Shown here in pieces: positions 1 to 6,144 of a stretch of DNA of 11,124 nucleotides. The position numbers and the translations under genes were made by a program. Within the stretch, counting starts at the first letter, position 1, and every line of letters begins with the position of its first letter. The DNA lies in the NCBI GenBank assembly GCA_030706665.1, contig JAUZOB010000086.1, forward strand, positions 1 through 11,124, written 5' to 3'. Source of the DNA: Bacteroidota bacterium. GTDB taxonomy: Bacteria > Bacteroidota > Bacteroidia > Bacteroidales > Prolixibacteraceae. Below the pieces are notes generated by a model that had not been told where the DNA came from, searched no databases, and worked only from the letters and a program-made list of their open reading frames with translations.

Positions 1-1
1 A

Positions 2-526
2 AAATATAAGGTACTTTATTCTGAGGGTAACTTTGAAATTCGATTTTACCCTCCCTCAACCACAGCGTCTTATACTGTTGATGGAAATTATGACACAGGC
101 AGGAATAAAGCGTTCATGAAACTTTACGACTATATTGTTGGTGAAAATACGACAAAAAGACAAATTGCAATGACCTCTCCGGTTCATATCGAAGAAGAAA
201 CCCACAACCGTCTGATCATGCGATTTGTTATGCCTGAAAATATGCATTTCGAAGAATTCCCAAAACCTAATGAAAATAGTATTCGCATCCTAAGGTCAAC
301 AAGCTACTATACCGCTTCCCTTAGATTCGGAGGATTTGCTTCCCAAAAAAAGATCAAAGCAAGAATCATTGAATTAAAAAAGATTCTTGACAAGAGAAAC
401 ATTGTCTATACTGACAAATATATCTTTATGGGATACGACCCTCCATTCAAATTCTTTAAAAGACACAACGAAATTCATCTTCTTGTAGTCCCCGAGCATC
501 TTCCCAAAGAATACAATAACAATTAA
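2..526 (+). CDS. SOUL-family heme-binding protein (5' truncated)
   Basis: The frame is open from base 2 to the TAA at 524-526, giving 174 visible residues; the true start and any signal peptide lie before the window. The visible start reads KYKVLYSEGNFEIRFYPPST, the typical opening of a SOUL/HBP domain. It is followed by the family's IAMTSPV motif (bases 167-187) and a late GYDPPFKFFKRHNE segment near the C-terminus. Proteins of this family bind heme or related tetrapyrroles, and in Bacteroidota they are often exported or lipid-anchored. The physiological role is poorly defined and cannot be read here. An internal ATG at 116 would cut off the first beta strand of the domain, so it is not the start. 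The family call is confident; heme binding itself is inferred from homology. Confidence 0.88.
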   Translation, partial: KYKVLYSEGNFEIRFYPPSTTASYTVDGNYDTGRNKAFMKLYDYIVGENTTKRQIAMTSPVHIEEETHNRLIMRFVMPENMHFEEFPKPNENSIRILRSTSYYTASLRFGGFASQKKIKARIIELKKILDKRNIVYTDKYIFMGYDPPFKFFKRHNEIHLLVVPEHLPKEYNNN

Positions 527-536
527 ACATTCAGTC

Positions 537-565
537 TTATTCATGTGCTGCGACCACATGAGTAA
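537..565 (+). terminator. Hairpin after the SOUL gene, possible terminator
   Basis: An 11-bp stem (537-547 with 555-565, one G-U pair) has a 7-base loop and starts 10 bases after the SOUL stop codon. No U-run follows directly; the nearest T-rich stretch is at 580-586. It may be a weak terminator or an mRNA-stabilising 3' hairpin. Confidence 0.4.
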
Positions 566-722
566 TCGAACTTAGCGTCATTTTTCATTCATAACGGAAT
601 ATTTTGTATTTTGGCATTTCTTAATTTCTTATCGAAAAAGGCAAGAATACAAACACGTTTGTAGTTGACTACCATAATACTAAAACACAAACACATATTA
701 TACCACAAGTAAATTAAGCATT

Positions 723-1625
723 ATGAAACCAACATTACTGATCCTTGCTGCCGGAATGGGCAGCCGCTATGGAGGACTGAAACAGATTGACCCGTTTGGT
801 CCGAACGGAGAAACTATTATTGAATATTCAATTTACGATGCGATTCGAGCTGGATTTGGAAAAGTTGTCTTTGTCATCCGTGAATCATTTGCAGAGGCAT
901 TTAAAAATACTTTCGAGCCCAAGTTAAAAGGGAAAATTGAGACTGTCTACGTTTATCAGGAACTAAATAAAATTCCAGAAGGCTTAACGTACACCCCTGA
1001 ACGACAAAAGCCATGGGGAACAGGCCATGCCGTTTTAATGGCCAAAGATGCGATTAAAGAACCATTTGCAATTATCAATGCAGATGACTTCTATGGCAAA
1101 AATGCCTATTGCGCACTTGCCGAATATTTAAACCATCCCAATATGTCTGATTACGAATATTGCATGGTTGGGTATCACATTGAAAAGACTCTATCTGAAA
1201 ATGGAACTGTTTCAAGAGGTGTTTGCCAAACGGATTCAAACGGTAATTTAGTCGAGATAAACGAACGCACTAAGATAAAAGCCGAAGATGGCGGAATCTT
1301 CTACTTTGAAGATGACAAACGTTATCCAATAAAACAAGGGACTCCTGTTTCAATGAATTGTTGGGCATTTAAACCCTCATTTTTTCAATTCCTGGAAACC
1401 GATTTTCGAACCTTTATAACAGAGCAGGGACAGGAACTTAAATCTGAATTTTTCTTCCCATTTGTAGTGTCGGATGCGCTCAATCACGGTAAAATATCAG
1501 TAAAAGTACTTGACTGCGACTCAACATGGTTCGGAGTTACCTACCCGGAAGATAAACCACTAGTTATAAATCAACTTAATAAGCTTATCGAACAAGGAGA
1601 TTACCCTTCTAATCTATGGGAATAA
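723..1625 (+). CDS. Sugar-phosphate nucleotidyltransferase (NTP_transferase family)
   Basis: This 300-residue protein has the GT-A-like nucleotidyltransferase fold. The nucleotide-binding loop LAAGMGSRYGGLKQ is at residues 8-21 (signature GxGxxR). A KPWGTGHAV segment is at 96-104, where the base and sugar are usually contacted. NADD at 119-122 supplies the metal-binding aspartates. Such enzymes join a sugar 1-phosphate and an NTP to give an NDP-sugar plus pyrophosphate in the cytosol. It is longer than MurU-type MurNAc-1-P uridylyltransferases (about 220 residues) and lacks an acetyltransferase beta-helix, so it is not GlmU-like. The downstream APH-fold kinase starts 27 bp later, which points to a kinase plus pyrophosphorylase salvage pair. 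The substrate sugar and nucleotide cannot be read from the sequence. The start ATG gives a normal N-terminus immediately before the first beta strand. Confidence 0.88.
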   Translation: MKPTLLILAAGMGSRYGGLKQIDPFGPNGETIIEYSIYDAIRAGFGKVVFVIRESFAEAFKNTFEPKLKGKIETVYVYQELNKIPEGLTYTPERQKPWGTGHAVLMAKDAIKEPFAIINADDFYGKNAYCALAEYLNHPNMSDYEYCMVGYHIEKTLSENGTVSRGVCQTDSNGNLVEINERTKIKAEDGGIFYFEDDKRYPIKQGTPVSMNCWAFKPSFFQFLETDFRTFITEQGQELKSEFFFPFVVSDALNHGKISVKVLDCDSTWFGVTYPEDKPLVINQLNKLIEQGDYPSNLWE

Positions 1626-1652
1626 ATCTGTCCGATACAAAAATTCACATCT

Positions 1653-2756
1653 ATGAAAGACATCCTTATGACTGTAGCCAGCCAGTTTCAACTTGATGGA
1701 ACTGTCAAGACTGTAAAACCTCTGGGAGAAGGTTTTATTAATGACACTTTCTACATCGAAACTTGTGAAGCAGAAGCAGATGATTATCTATTACAGCGCA
1801 AGAACAAGAATATCTTTAAAAATGTTCCTGCTATGATGGATAACATCTACAAAGTAACCAATCACATCAAAAAGAAAGTTATCGCTGCGGGAGGAGATCC
1901 ATTACGTCAGGTAATGACCGTTGTCCCCACCACCGATAAAAAGCTCTATTATCAGGACGAACAGGGAGAATATTGGGCTGTATGTATCTTTATTAAAGAC
2001 AACATTACCTATCAGGCTGCCCGTACTCCGGAATTGGCATTTCAGGGAGGCAAAGGAATTGGTTTATTCCAAGCAATGGTTGCCGATCTAAAAGAACCAC
2101 TTACGGATATTCTACCCGGATTCCACAATATCAGGTATCGCTTTTCGCAATGGGATGAAGTCCTTGCCAAAGACCCTGTCGGACGAAAGGCACTGGTAAC
2201 AGAAGAGATCGACTGGATTGAAAGCCGCCGTAAAGAAATGCTTGATTTCTGGACATTAGTTGAAGACGGCACGATCCCGACCCGTGTGACTCATAACGAT
2301 ACGAAAATCAACAATATTCTTTTCGATAATAACGGAGAAGTATTGTGTGTGATCGATTTAGACACCGTACTGAATAGTACAGTACTGAATGACTATGGAG
2401 ATGCAATGCGTTCGTATACCAACACTGGCCTCGAAGACGATCCGAATTTAGCAAATGTAGAGATGGATCTTAACATCTTCCGTGCTTATACTGAAGGGTA
2501 TTTATCGCAGACGCTTTCATTTTTAACCAAAAGCGAAATTGAACATCTTGCTTTCTCTGCCAAATATATTACATACGAACAAGTCCTTCGTTTCTTAATG
2601 GACTATATCGACGGAGATAACTATTATAAGATTAAATCTCCGGATCATAATCTGGTAAGAGCAAGAGCACAGAACAAGCTATTAGTAAGTATGGAAAGAA
2701 ACTATGATGACATGATTAAAATCATTCAACAAACCATGGAATCATTTAGAAATTAA
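1653..2756 (+). CDS. APH-fold anomeric sugar kinase (NahK/AmgK-like)
   Basis: The product has 367 residues and an aminoglycoside-phosphotransferase/choline-kinase fold. Visible elements are a Gly-rich ATP loop GEGFINDTF (25-33), a LLQRKN strand (46-51), the catalytic loop HNDTKINN (214-221, Brenner HxDxxxxN with catalytic D216), and VIDLDTV (233-239) with the metal-binding aspartates D235 and D237. Length and architecture resemble N-acetylhexosamine 1-kinases (NahK, often annotated 'mucin desulfatase-like') and the MurNAc/GlcNAc kinase AmgK. These phosphorylate the anomeric carbon of free amino sugars. It lies 27 bp after a nucleotidyltransferase and shares a terminator with it, so the two probably act in sequence: sugar to sugar-1-P to NDP-sugar. 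Antibiotic resistance is very unlikely. The exact substrate (HexNAc, MurNAc or another sugar) is unresolved. A second in-frame ATG at 1668 is possible but less favoured. Confidence 0.85.
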   Translation: MKDILMTVASQFQLDGTVKTVKPLGEGFINDTFYIETCEAEADDYLLQRKNKNIFKNVPAMMDNIYKVTNHIKKKVIAAGGDPLRQVMTVVPTTDKKLYYQDEQGEYWAVCIFIKDNITYQAARTPELAFQGGKGIGLFQAMVADLKEPLTDILPGFHNIRYRFSQWDEVLAKDPVGRKALVTEEIDWIESRRKEMLDFWTLVEDGTIPTRVTHNDTKINNILFDNNGEVLCVIDLDTVLNSTVLNDYGDAMRSYTNTGLEDDPNLANVEMDLNIFRAYTEGYLSQTLSFLTKSEIEHLAFSAKYITYEQVLRFLMDYIDGDNYYKIKSPDHNLVRARAQNKLLVSMERNYDDMIKIIQQTMESFRN

Positions 2757-2782
2757 AAAAAGCCCCTTTTCAGGGGCTTTTT
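2757..2782 (+). terminator. Strong intrinsic terminator of the kinase unit
   Basis: A perfect 11-bp stem (2757-2767 with 2772-2782) has a TTTC loop, a GC core GCCCC/GGGGC, and A and T runs on its two sides. It begins directly after the kinase stop codon. The A-run/T-run symmetry means it could act in both directions. Confidence 0.93.
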
Positions 2783-2802
2783 CGCTTTATTTAATATCTT
2801 CT

Positions 2803-2810
2803 TAACTTTG
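2803..2810 (+). promoter_or_regulatory. Bacteroidota -7 element before the 63-aa gene
   Basis: TAACTTTG fits the TAnnTTTG consensus exactly. It lies just past the terminator and 50 bp before the ATG at 2861, predicting a roughly 40-nt leader. No good -33 TTTG is seen. Confidence 0.5.
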
Positions 2811-2860
2811 GGTTCTAATTTGTTGACTAACTTTCGGAAATTATAAATTAATATACCATA

Positions 2861-3052
2861 ATGGGAAGAAAAGAATTTAATGAACATTTGGAAGAACTCC
2901 TGACTATAAGGAAGTATATCCTGGGGCTGAATAATACTGATCAGCTTTTTATTGAAAATAGCAAAGAACAATTATTAATTGATGTTGAAAAGAAAATCCA
3001 GGATTTAAAAAGAGGGGTCTTTAGTGGCTTCAATAGTGCATCTCTTAACTGA
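2861..3052 (+). CDS. Small hypothetical protein, 63 aa
   Basis: I do not recognise this protein. The predicted 63-residue product is highly charged (many E and K) and likely helical through most of its length, with no cysteine, no signal peptide and no membrane segment, so it would be cytosolic. Support for a real gene comes from context. It sits alone between a strong terminator (2757-2782) and the next gene, has a consensus -7 element 50 bp upstream, and has a possible terminator overlapping its stop codon. An overlapping minus-strand frame (2753-2971) ends in the terminator and looks like a shadow. The C-terminal tail (about residues 52-63) is Ser/Asn/Gly-rich and probably disordered. It could be a lineage-specific protein, and coding status is likely rather than certain. 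Confidence 0.55.
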   Translation: MGRKEFNEHLEELLTIRKYILGLNNTDQLFIENSKEQLLIDVEKKIQDLKRGVFSGFNSASLN

Positions 3053-3070
3053 GACCCGCTTTTTATTTTT
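3015..3070 (+). terminator. Possible terminator overlapping the stop of the 63-aa gene
   Basis: GGGTCT (3015-3020) pairs with AGACCC (3052-3057), followed by CGC and a T-rich run (3060-3070). The 31-base loop is long and the stem has only 6 bp, so the call is tentative. Confidence 0.4.
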
Positions 3071-3121
3071 ATACTTTCCTTATTTCTTCTTTGATCTCCG
3101 GATAACCAAACGGTTTTTTTC

Positions 3122-3129
3122 TAATTTTG
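3122..3129 (+). promoter_or_regulatory. Bacteroidota -7 element before the TonB-like gene
   Basis: TAATTTTG matches TAnnTTTG exactly and lies only 10 bp before the ATG at 3140, which predicts a very short 5' leader of a few bases. The closest TTTG (3090-3093) is 28 bp upstream, longer than the usual spacing. Confidence 0.45.
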
Positions 3130-3139
3130 CCGGAGCATT

Positions 3140-3880
3140 ATGAACAAGCTTCAAAAATTATATCGAAAATATATCTACGGAATAATCGGGACCCTGATCT
3201 TTCACTTGGCCCTTTTTTCATTTTTACTTATTACCGAATTCTATAAAACAAAGCAACACAAAGATGAATCGATAGTGGTACAAATGGAACAGATCGAAGA
3301 TCTTCCGAAGACTCCCCAGGAGCTCAAACAAGAAGCTGCGAAAAGCCAGGAATACCTCTCAAATCAATCCTCCAGGAATCCATCCCTAAGCTCTCAGGCT
3401 TCAAATGACGCTTACACTGGGAAGAACCGAACAAATGACCGATTCTTCGATGAAGAATATAATCGGGAGGTTCGTGAGGCAAAAGCTCTTTCCGAAAGAG
3501 TAAATCAACAGCTATCTCAAAAGATACCGGATCTTGGCGACGTCAAGATGCCCGCCGTTACCACTAAAAATCAATCACGCGACTCTATTCGAAATGTTAT
3601 TTATACCGGGAAAAGTTATAACCATTATAATTTACCCAATCGCTACCACGTACGTTTCCTTATCCCAACCTATCTTTCTCAATATGGTGGAAGAGTTACT
3701 GTCGACATTGTAGTTGATCGCATGGGAAGAGTCATTCAGGCAATTCCCCGAAATGCAGATAAGAATCCTATGATAGCGGCTTATGCACAAAAAGCGGCTC
3801 TCGGCTCTTTATTCAACTCCGACCCAGGGGCTCCTGCACAGCAGAGAGGTTCTATTACCTATACATTTGTATCTCAATAA
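3140..3880 (+). CDS. TonB-like inner-membrane protein with C-terminal TonB domain
   Basis: This 246-residue protein has a single N-terminal membrane anchor (about 12-32) preceded by a basic cytoplasmic end (KLYRKY). A long polar linker (about 36-155) is rich in Gln, Ser, Asn and Lys/Glu, with a likely coiled stretch at 105-128. A C-terminal TonB-like domain covers about 165-246 and includes GGRVTVDIVVDRMGRVIQA at 183-201. This is the layout of energy transducer/TonB-C proteins that span the periplasm. Unlike classical TonB, the linker is not a Pro-Lys rod, and no exbB or exbD lies beside it. It may therefore be a TonB paralogue or a structural envelope protein rather than the main energy transducer. 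A -7 promoter element sits 10 bp before the ATG, and the gene appears to be transcribed alone. Confidence 0.78.
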   Translation: MNKLQKLYRKYIYGIIGTLIFHLALFSFLLITEFYKTKQHKDESIVVQMEQIEDLPKTPQELKQEAAKSQEYLSNQSSRNPSLSSQASNDAYTGKNRTNDRFFDEEYNREVREAKALSERVNQQLSQKIPDLGDVKMPAVTTKNQSRDSIRNVIYTGKSYNHYNLPNRYHVRFLIPTYLSQYGGRVTVDIVVDRMGRVIQAIPRNADKNPMIAAYAQKAALGSLFNSDPGAPAQQRGSITYTFVSQ

Positions 3881-3918
3881 ATAACACCGGAAAAACATTT
3901 AACACGCTTTAACATTTT

Positions 3919-3953
3919 TTTGAGAACCCTAACACTATATCGTCGTATATTTG
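3919..3953 (+). promoter_or_regulatory. Consensus Bacteroidota promoter in the intergenic region
   Basis: TTTG at 3919-3922 and TATATTTG at 3946-3953 match the -33 TTTG and -7 TAnnTTTG elements with a 23-bp spacer, at the upper end of the usual range. AT-rich TTTAACA-like repeats lie just upstream (3899-3920). The next protein gene starts 300 bp away, with a terminator in between, so this promoter serves a short transcript. Confidence 0.7.
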
Positions 3954-3959
3954 CAATGT

Positions 3960-4043
3960 AGTTTTTTTCATAAGTTTAGGTTTAGTTAGGTTAGTTAGTT
4001 TGGGAAAAGGATAGATTCGTAAGAATCTGTCCTTTTATTTTTT
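3960..4043 (+). ncRNA. Candidate small RNA, about 80 nt
   Basis: A consensus promoter (-7 element ending at 3953) and a strong intrinsic terminator (4005-4043) frame a short stretch without a credible reading frame. From 3970 to 4017 there is not a single C. The body is a series of TTAG/TTTAGG units (3974-4000) followed by TTTGGGAAAAGG, so the 5' half should be largely single-stranded. The rest is the terminator hairpin. The transcript could be a trans-acting sRNA with a G/U-rich seed or a protein-binding RNA. It could also be a promoter-proximal attenuated leader of guaA, although guaA has its own -7 element at 4233-4240. No named RNA family is recognised with confidence. Its limits are inferred from the promoter and terminator. 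Confidence 0.55.
4005..4043 (+). terminator. Strong intrinsic terminator of the candidate sRNA
   Basis: A 14-bp stem (4005-4018 with 4023-4036, one G-U pair) has a GTAA tetraloop and is followed by ATTTTTTT. It lies 222 bp upstream of guaA and 125 bp after the TonB-like gene's stop codon. Confidence 0.92.
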
Positions 4044-4213
4044 TAATATCAATAAAGAATTCCACTTACTTGAAATCAATCACTCTCTCTTCATGCAACA
4101 AAGAAATAATTCAATTCAAAGCGAAGAGAAAGACCTGTCACGTATCATGAATTAAAAGAACTCTTATATTTCTTTTTTAATAAGGCTATCACCGTAATTT
4201 ACAGGGAAAGCTC

Positions 4214-4240
4214 TTTGTCAGATGAAATTATTTATCTTTG
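4214..4240 (+). promoter_or_regulatory. Probable guaA promoter
   Basis: TATCTTTG (4233-4240) matches the TAnnTTTG -7 consensus. TTTG at 4214-4217 could be the -33 element with a short 15-bp spacer. The predicted start near 4246 leaves a roughly 20-nt leader, too short for a purine riboswitch. The 4044-4213 stretch holds no other recognisable feature. Confidence 0.6.
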
Positions 4241-4265
4241 CAATTAAAAATTAGAACAGAGTACA

Positions 4266-5795
4266 ATGCAGGAGAAAATTCTTATTCTGGATTTCGGTTC
4301 GCAATACACCCAACTTATTGGTCGCCGTATCCGTGAGTTAAATGTTTATTGCGAAATCTACCCTTTTAATCACTATCCGACTATCGACGAAAGCGTAAAA
4401 GGAGTTATCCTCTCAGGAAGCCCCTCTTCAGTTAGAGATGAAAATGCTCCCAATCCCAATATAGAAGGGATAAAGGGCAAATTACCGCTTCTCGGTGTAT
4501 GTTATGGAGCACAATATCTGGCTCACTGTTTCGGTGGAGAAGTGAAAGCTTCGAATACACGTGAATATGGTCGCGCAAATCTGGCTTTTATCGACCACAG
4601 CAATGAGCTTTTCAAGAATATGAGTGACAACACTCAGGTTTGGATGTCCCATGGTGATACCATCGAACGTATTCCTGAAAATTATAAAATCATTGCCAGT
4701 ACACACGATGTACGTTTTGCTGCTTTCAAAGTCGAAGGGGAACAAAGTTACGGTATACAATTCCACCCGGAAGTATATCATTCCCTCGAAGGAACTCAGC
4801 TTTTAAAAAATTTCGTTATCGACATTTGTGGATGCAGTCAGAACTGGACTCCTGATTCATTTATCGAAACAACGGTTCAGGAACTCCGCAAACAACTGGG
4901 AAGCGATAAGGTAGTTCTCGGACTCTCCGGTGGTGTTGACTCATCGGTTGCAGCAGTACTTTTACATAAAGCAATCGATCAAAACCTTACTTGCATCTTT
5001 GTTAATAATGGTCTGTTACGTAAAGATGAATTTGATTCGGTTCTTCTTTCTTATAAAGACATGGGACTGAATGTAATTGGAGTTGATGCTACTAAAAAAT
5101 TCCTCGACGATCTAAAAGACATTGTCGATCCTGAACAGAAACGCAAGATTATTGGTCGTGATTTCATCGAAGTATTTGACGAAGAATCACACAAGATACA
5201 GAATGTGAAATGGCTTGCCCAAGGCACAATCTATCCTGATGTTATTGAATCTGTCTCTGTAAACGGACCATCTGCAACAATCAAATCACATCATAATGTA
5301 GGTGGCCTTCCGGATAAAATGAAGTTGACAGTAGTAGAACCATTGAAACTTCTTTTTAAAGATGAGGTACGCCGGGTTGGCAAAGCTCTCGGACTTAAGT
5401 CCGAACTTCTTGGACGTCATCCATTCCCGGGTCCAGGATTGGGAATCAGAATTCTCAGCGATGTTACTGCAGAGAAAGTCCGTGTTCTTCAGGAAGCTGA
5501 TGCTATCTTCATCAACGGACTAAAAGAATGGGGATTGTACGATAAAGTATGGCAAGCCGGCGTAATGCTCTTGCCTGTTCAATCTGTAGGCGTTATGGGA
5601 GATGAAAGAACATACGAGAATGTAGTAGCTCTTCGTGCAGTTGCCTCTACCGATGGTATGACAGCAGACTGGGTTCATCTTCCTTATGATTTTCTGGCAA
5701 AAATATCCAACGATATTATCAATAAAGTCAGAGGAATCAACAGGGTTGTCTATGATATTAGTTCCAAACCGCCCGCAACTATAGAATGGGAATAA
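4266..5795 (+). CDS. guaA: GMP synthase (glutamine-hydrolysing)
   Basis: GuaA converts XMP, ATP and glutamine to GMP in the last step of guanine nucleotide synthesis in the cytosol. The 509-residue length is standard for the fused two-domain form. The class I glutamine amidotransferase domain (about 1-190) shows GVCYGAQ with nucleophile C79, and the partners H167 and E169 in QFHPEV. The ATP-pyrophosphatase domain (about 195-385) carries the P-loop SGGVDSS at 221-227. The C-terminal dimerisation domain includes the family's RHPFPGPGLGIRI segment and ends with SSKPPATIEWE. All key residues are present. The gene has its own promoter-like element, with a candidate sRNA unit upstream and no co-directional partner close by, so it is probably monocistronic. 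Starting at the ATG at 4266 gives the canonical N-terminus with the ILILDFGSQYTQLI strand. Confidence 0.98.
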   Translation: MQEKILILDFGSQYTQLIGRRIRELNVYCEIYPFNHYPTIDESVKGVILSGSPSSVRDENAPNPNIEGIKGKLPLLGVCYGAQYLAHCFGGEVKASNTREYGRANLAFIDHSNELFKNMSDNTQVWMSHGDTIERIPENYKIIASTHDVRFAAFKVEGEQSYGIQFHPEVYHSLEGTQLLKNFVIDICGCSQNWTPDSFIETTVQELRKQLGSDKVVLGLSGGVDSSVAAVLLHKAIDQNLTCIFVNNGLLRKDEFDSVLLSYKDMGLNVIGVDATKKFLDDLKDIVDPEQKRKIIGRDFIEVFDEESHKIQNVKWLAQGTIYPDVIESVSVNGPSATIKSHHNVGGLPDKMKLTVVEPLKLLFKDEVRRVGKALGLKSELLGRHPFPGPGLGIRILSDVTAEKVRVLQEADAIFINGLKEWGLYDKVWQAGVMLLPVQSVGVMGDERTYENVVALRAVASTDGMTADWVHLPYDFLAKISNDIINKVRGINRVVYDISSKPPATIEWE

Positions 5796-5820
5796 GCTAA
5801 TTCCATATTTTGATATATAT

Positions 5821-5921
5821 GAGGTTGACACAAAAGGTCCTTTAGAAATAATTATACTCTCTCTAATATGAATCAATACTAAAGCGAGTAAATTAATAAA
5901 GAAACCTTTTGTATCAGCCTC
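5821..5921. repeat. 101-bp element with ~23-bp imperfect terminal inverted repeats
   Basis: The left arm 5821-5843 (GAGGTTGACACAAAAGGT...) is the imperfect reverse complement of 5899-5921 (...ACCTTTTGTATCAGCCTC). About 18 outer positions pair with one mismatch and one wobble; then come two mismatches and a few more pairs. The AT-rich 55-bp centre has no reading frame. Possible readings are a MITE-like remnant or a long 3' hairpin of the guaA transcript, which is followed by TTTCTATTT. No clear target-site duplication is seen. The rest of the guaA to protease gap (5922-6100) shows nothing recognisable. Confidence 0.6.
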
Positions 5922-6100
5922 TTTCTATTTCAAAATAATCAGAATCACAACTAACAAAAAAATTGTATTCCGATTGACTCTTAAAACGCCAATCCTCAAA
6001 AACAACGGTAAGTATTCCATGCCATACATTCTTCATCATGCTGAATCAACTTATTCATGTTAAAATATATAAATAATCGCCTCAACAAGAATCATTCTTT

Positions 6101-6108
6101 TATCTTTG
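6101..6108 (+). promoter_or_regulatory. -7 element before the S41 protease
   Basis: TATCTTTG matches TAnnTTTG and is identical to the guaA and cysE elements. It predicts a roughly 30-nt leader before the ATG at 6145. No convincing -33 element is seen. Confidence 0.55.
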
Positions 6109-6144
6109 TCGTAATGTCATAATATAAAAGAAAAGTCATTATCT

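Noticed and set aside
661..672. Short palindrome GTAGT-tg-ACTAC before the nucleotidyltransferase gene
   Set aside because: Five-base arms are common by chance. No repeat copy or promoter element nearby supports an operator.
1653..2756. Aminoglycoside resistance kinase
   Set aside because: The APH fold is shared by many kinases. The adjacent nucleotidyltransferase and the NahK/AmgK-like layout point to sugar salvage.
2753..2971. 72-codon minus-strand frame opposite the 63-aa gene
   Set aside because: It ends in the palindromic terminator and has low-complexity Lys/Phe/Ile content expected from the antisense of AT-rich DNA.
4093..4155. 20-codon frame upstream of guaA
   Set aside because: Very short, with no ribosome-binding or promoter signal of its own and no recognisable motif. 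It ends before the guaA promoter.
4154..4176. A/T-only hairpin AAAAGAA...TTCTTTT upstream of guaA
   Set aside because: The stem has a single G-C pair in 7 bp, lies in AT-rich DNA, and no gene ends there. Likely chance.
4241..4265. Possible purine riboswitch in the guaA leader
   Set aside because: The predicted leader is only about 20 nt, and no aptamer-like paired elements were found upstream.
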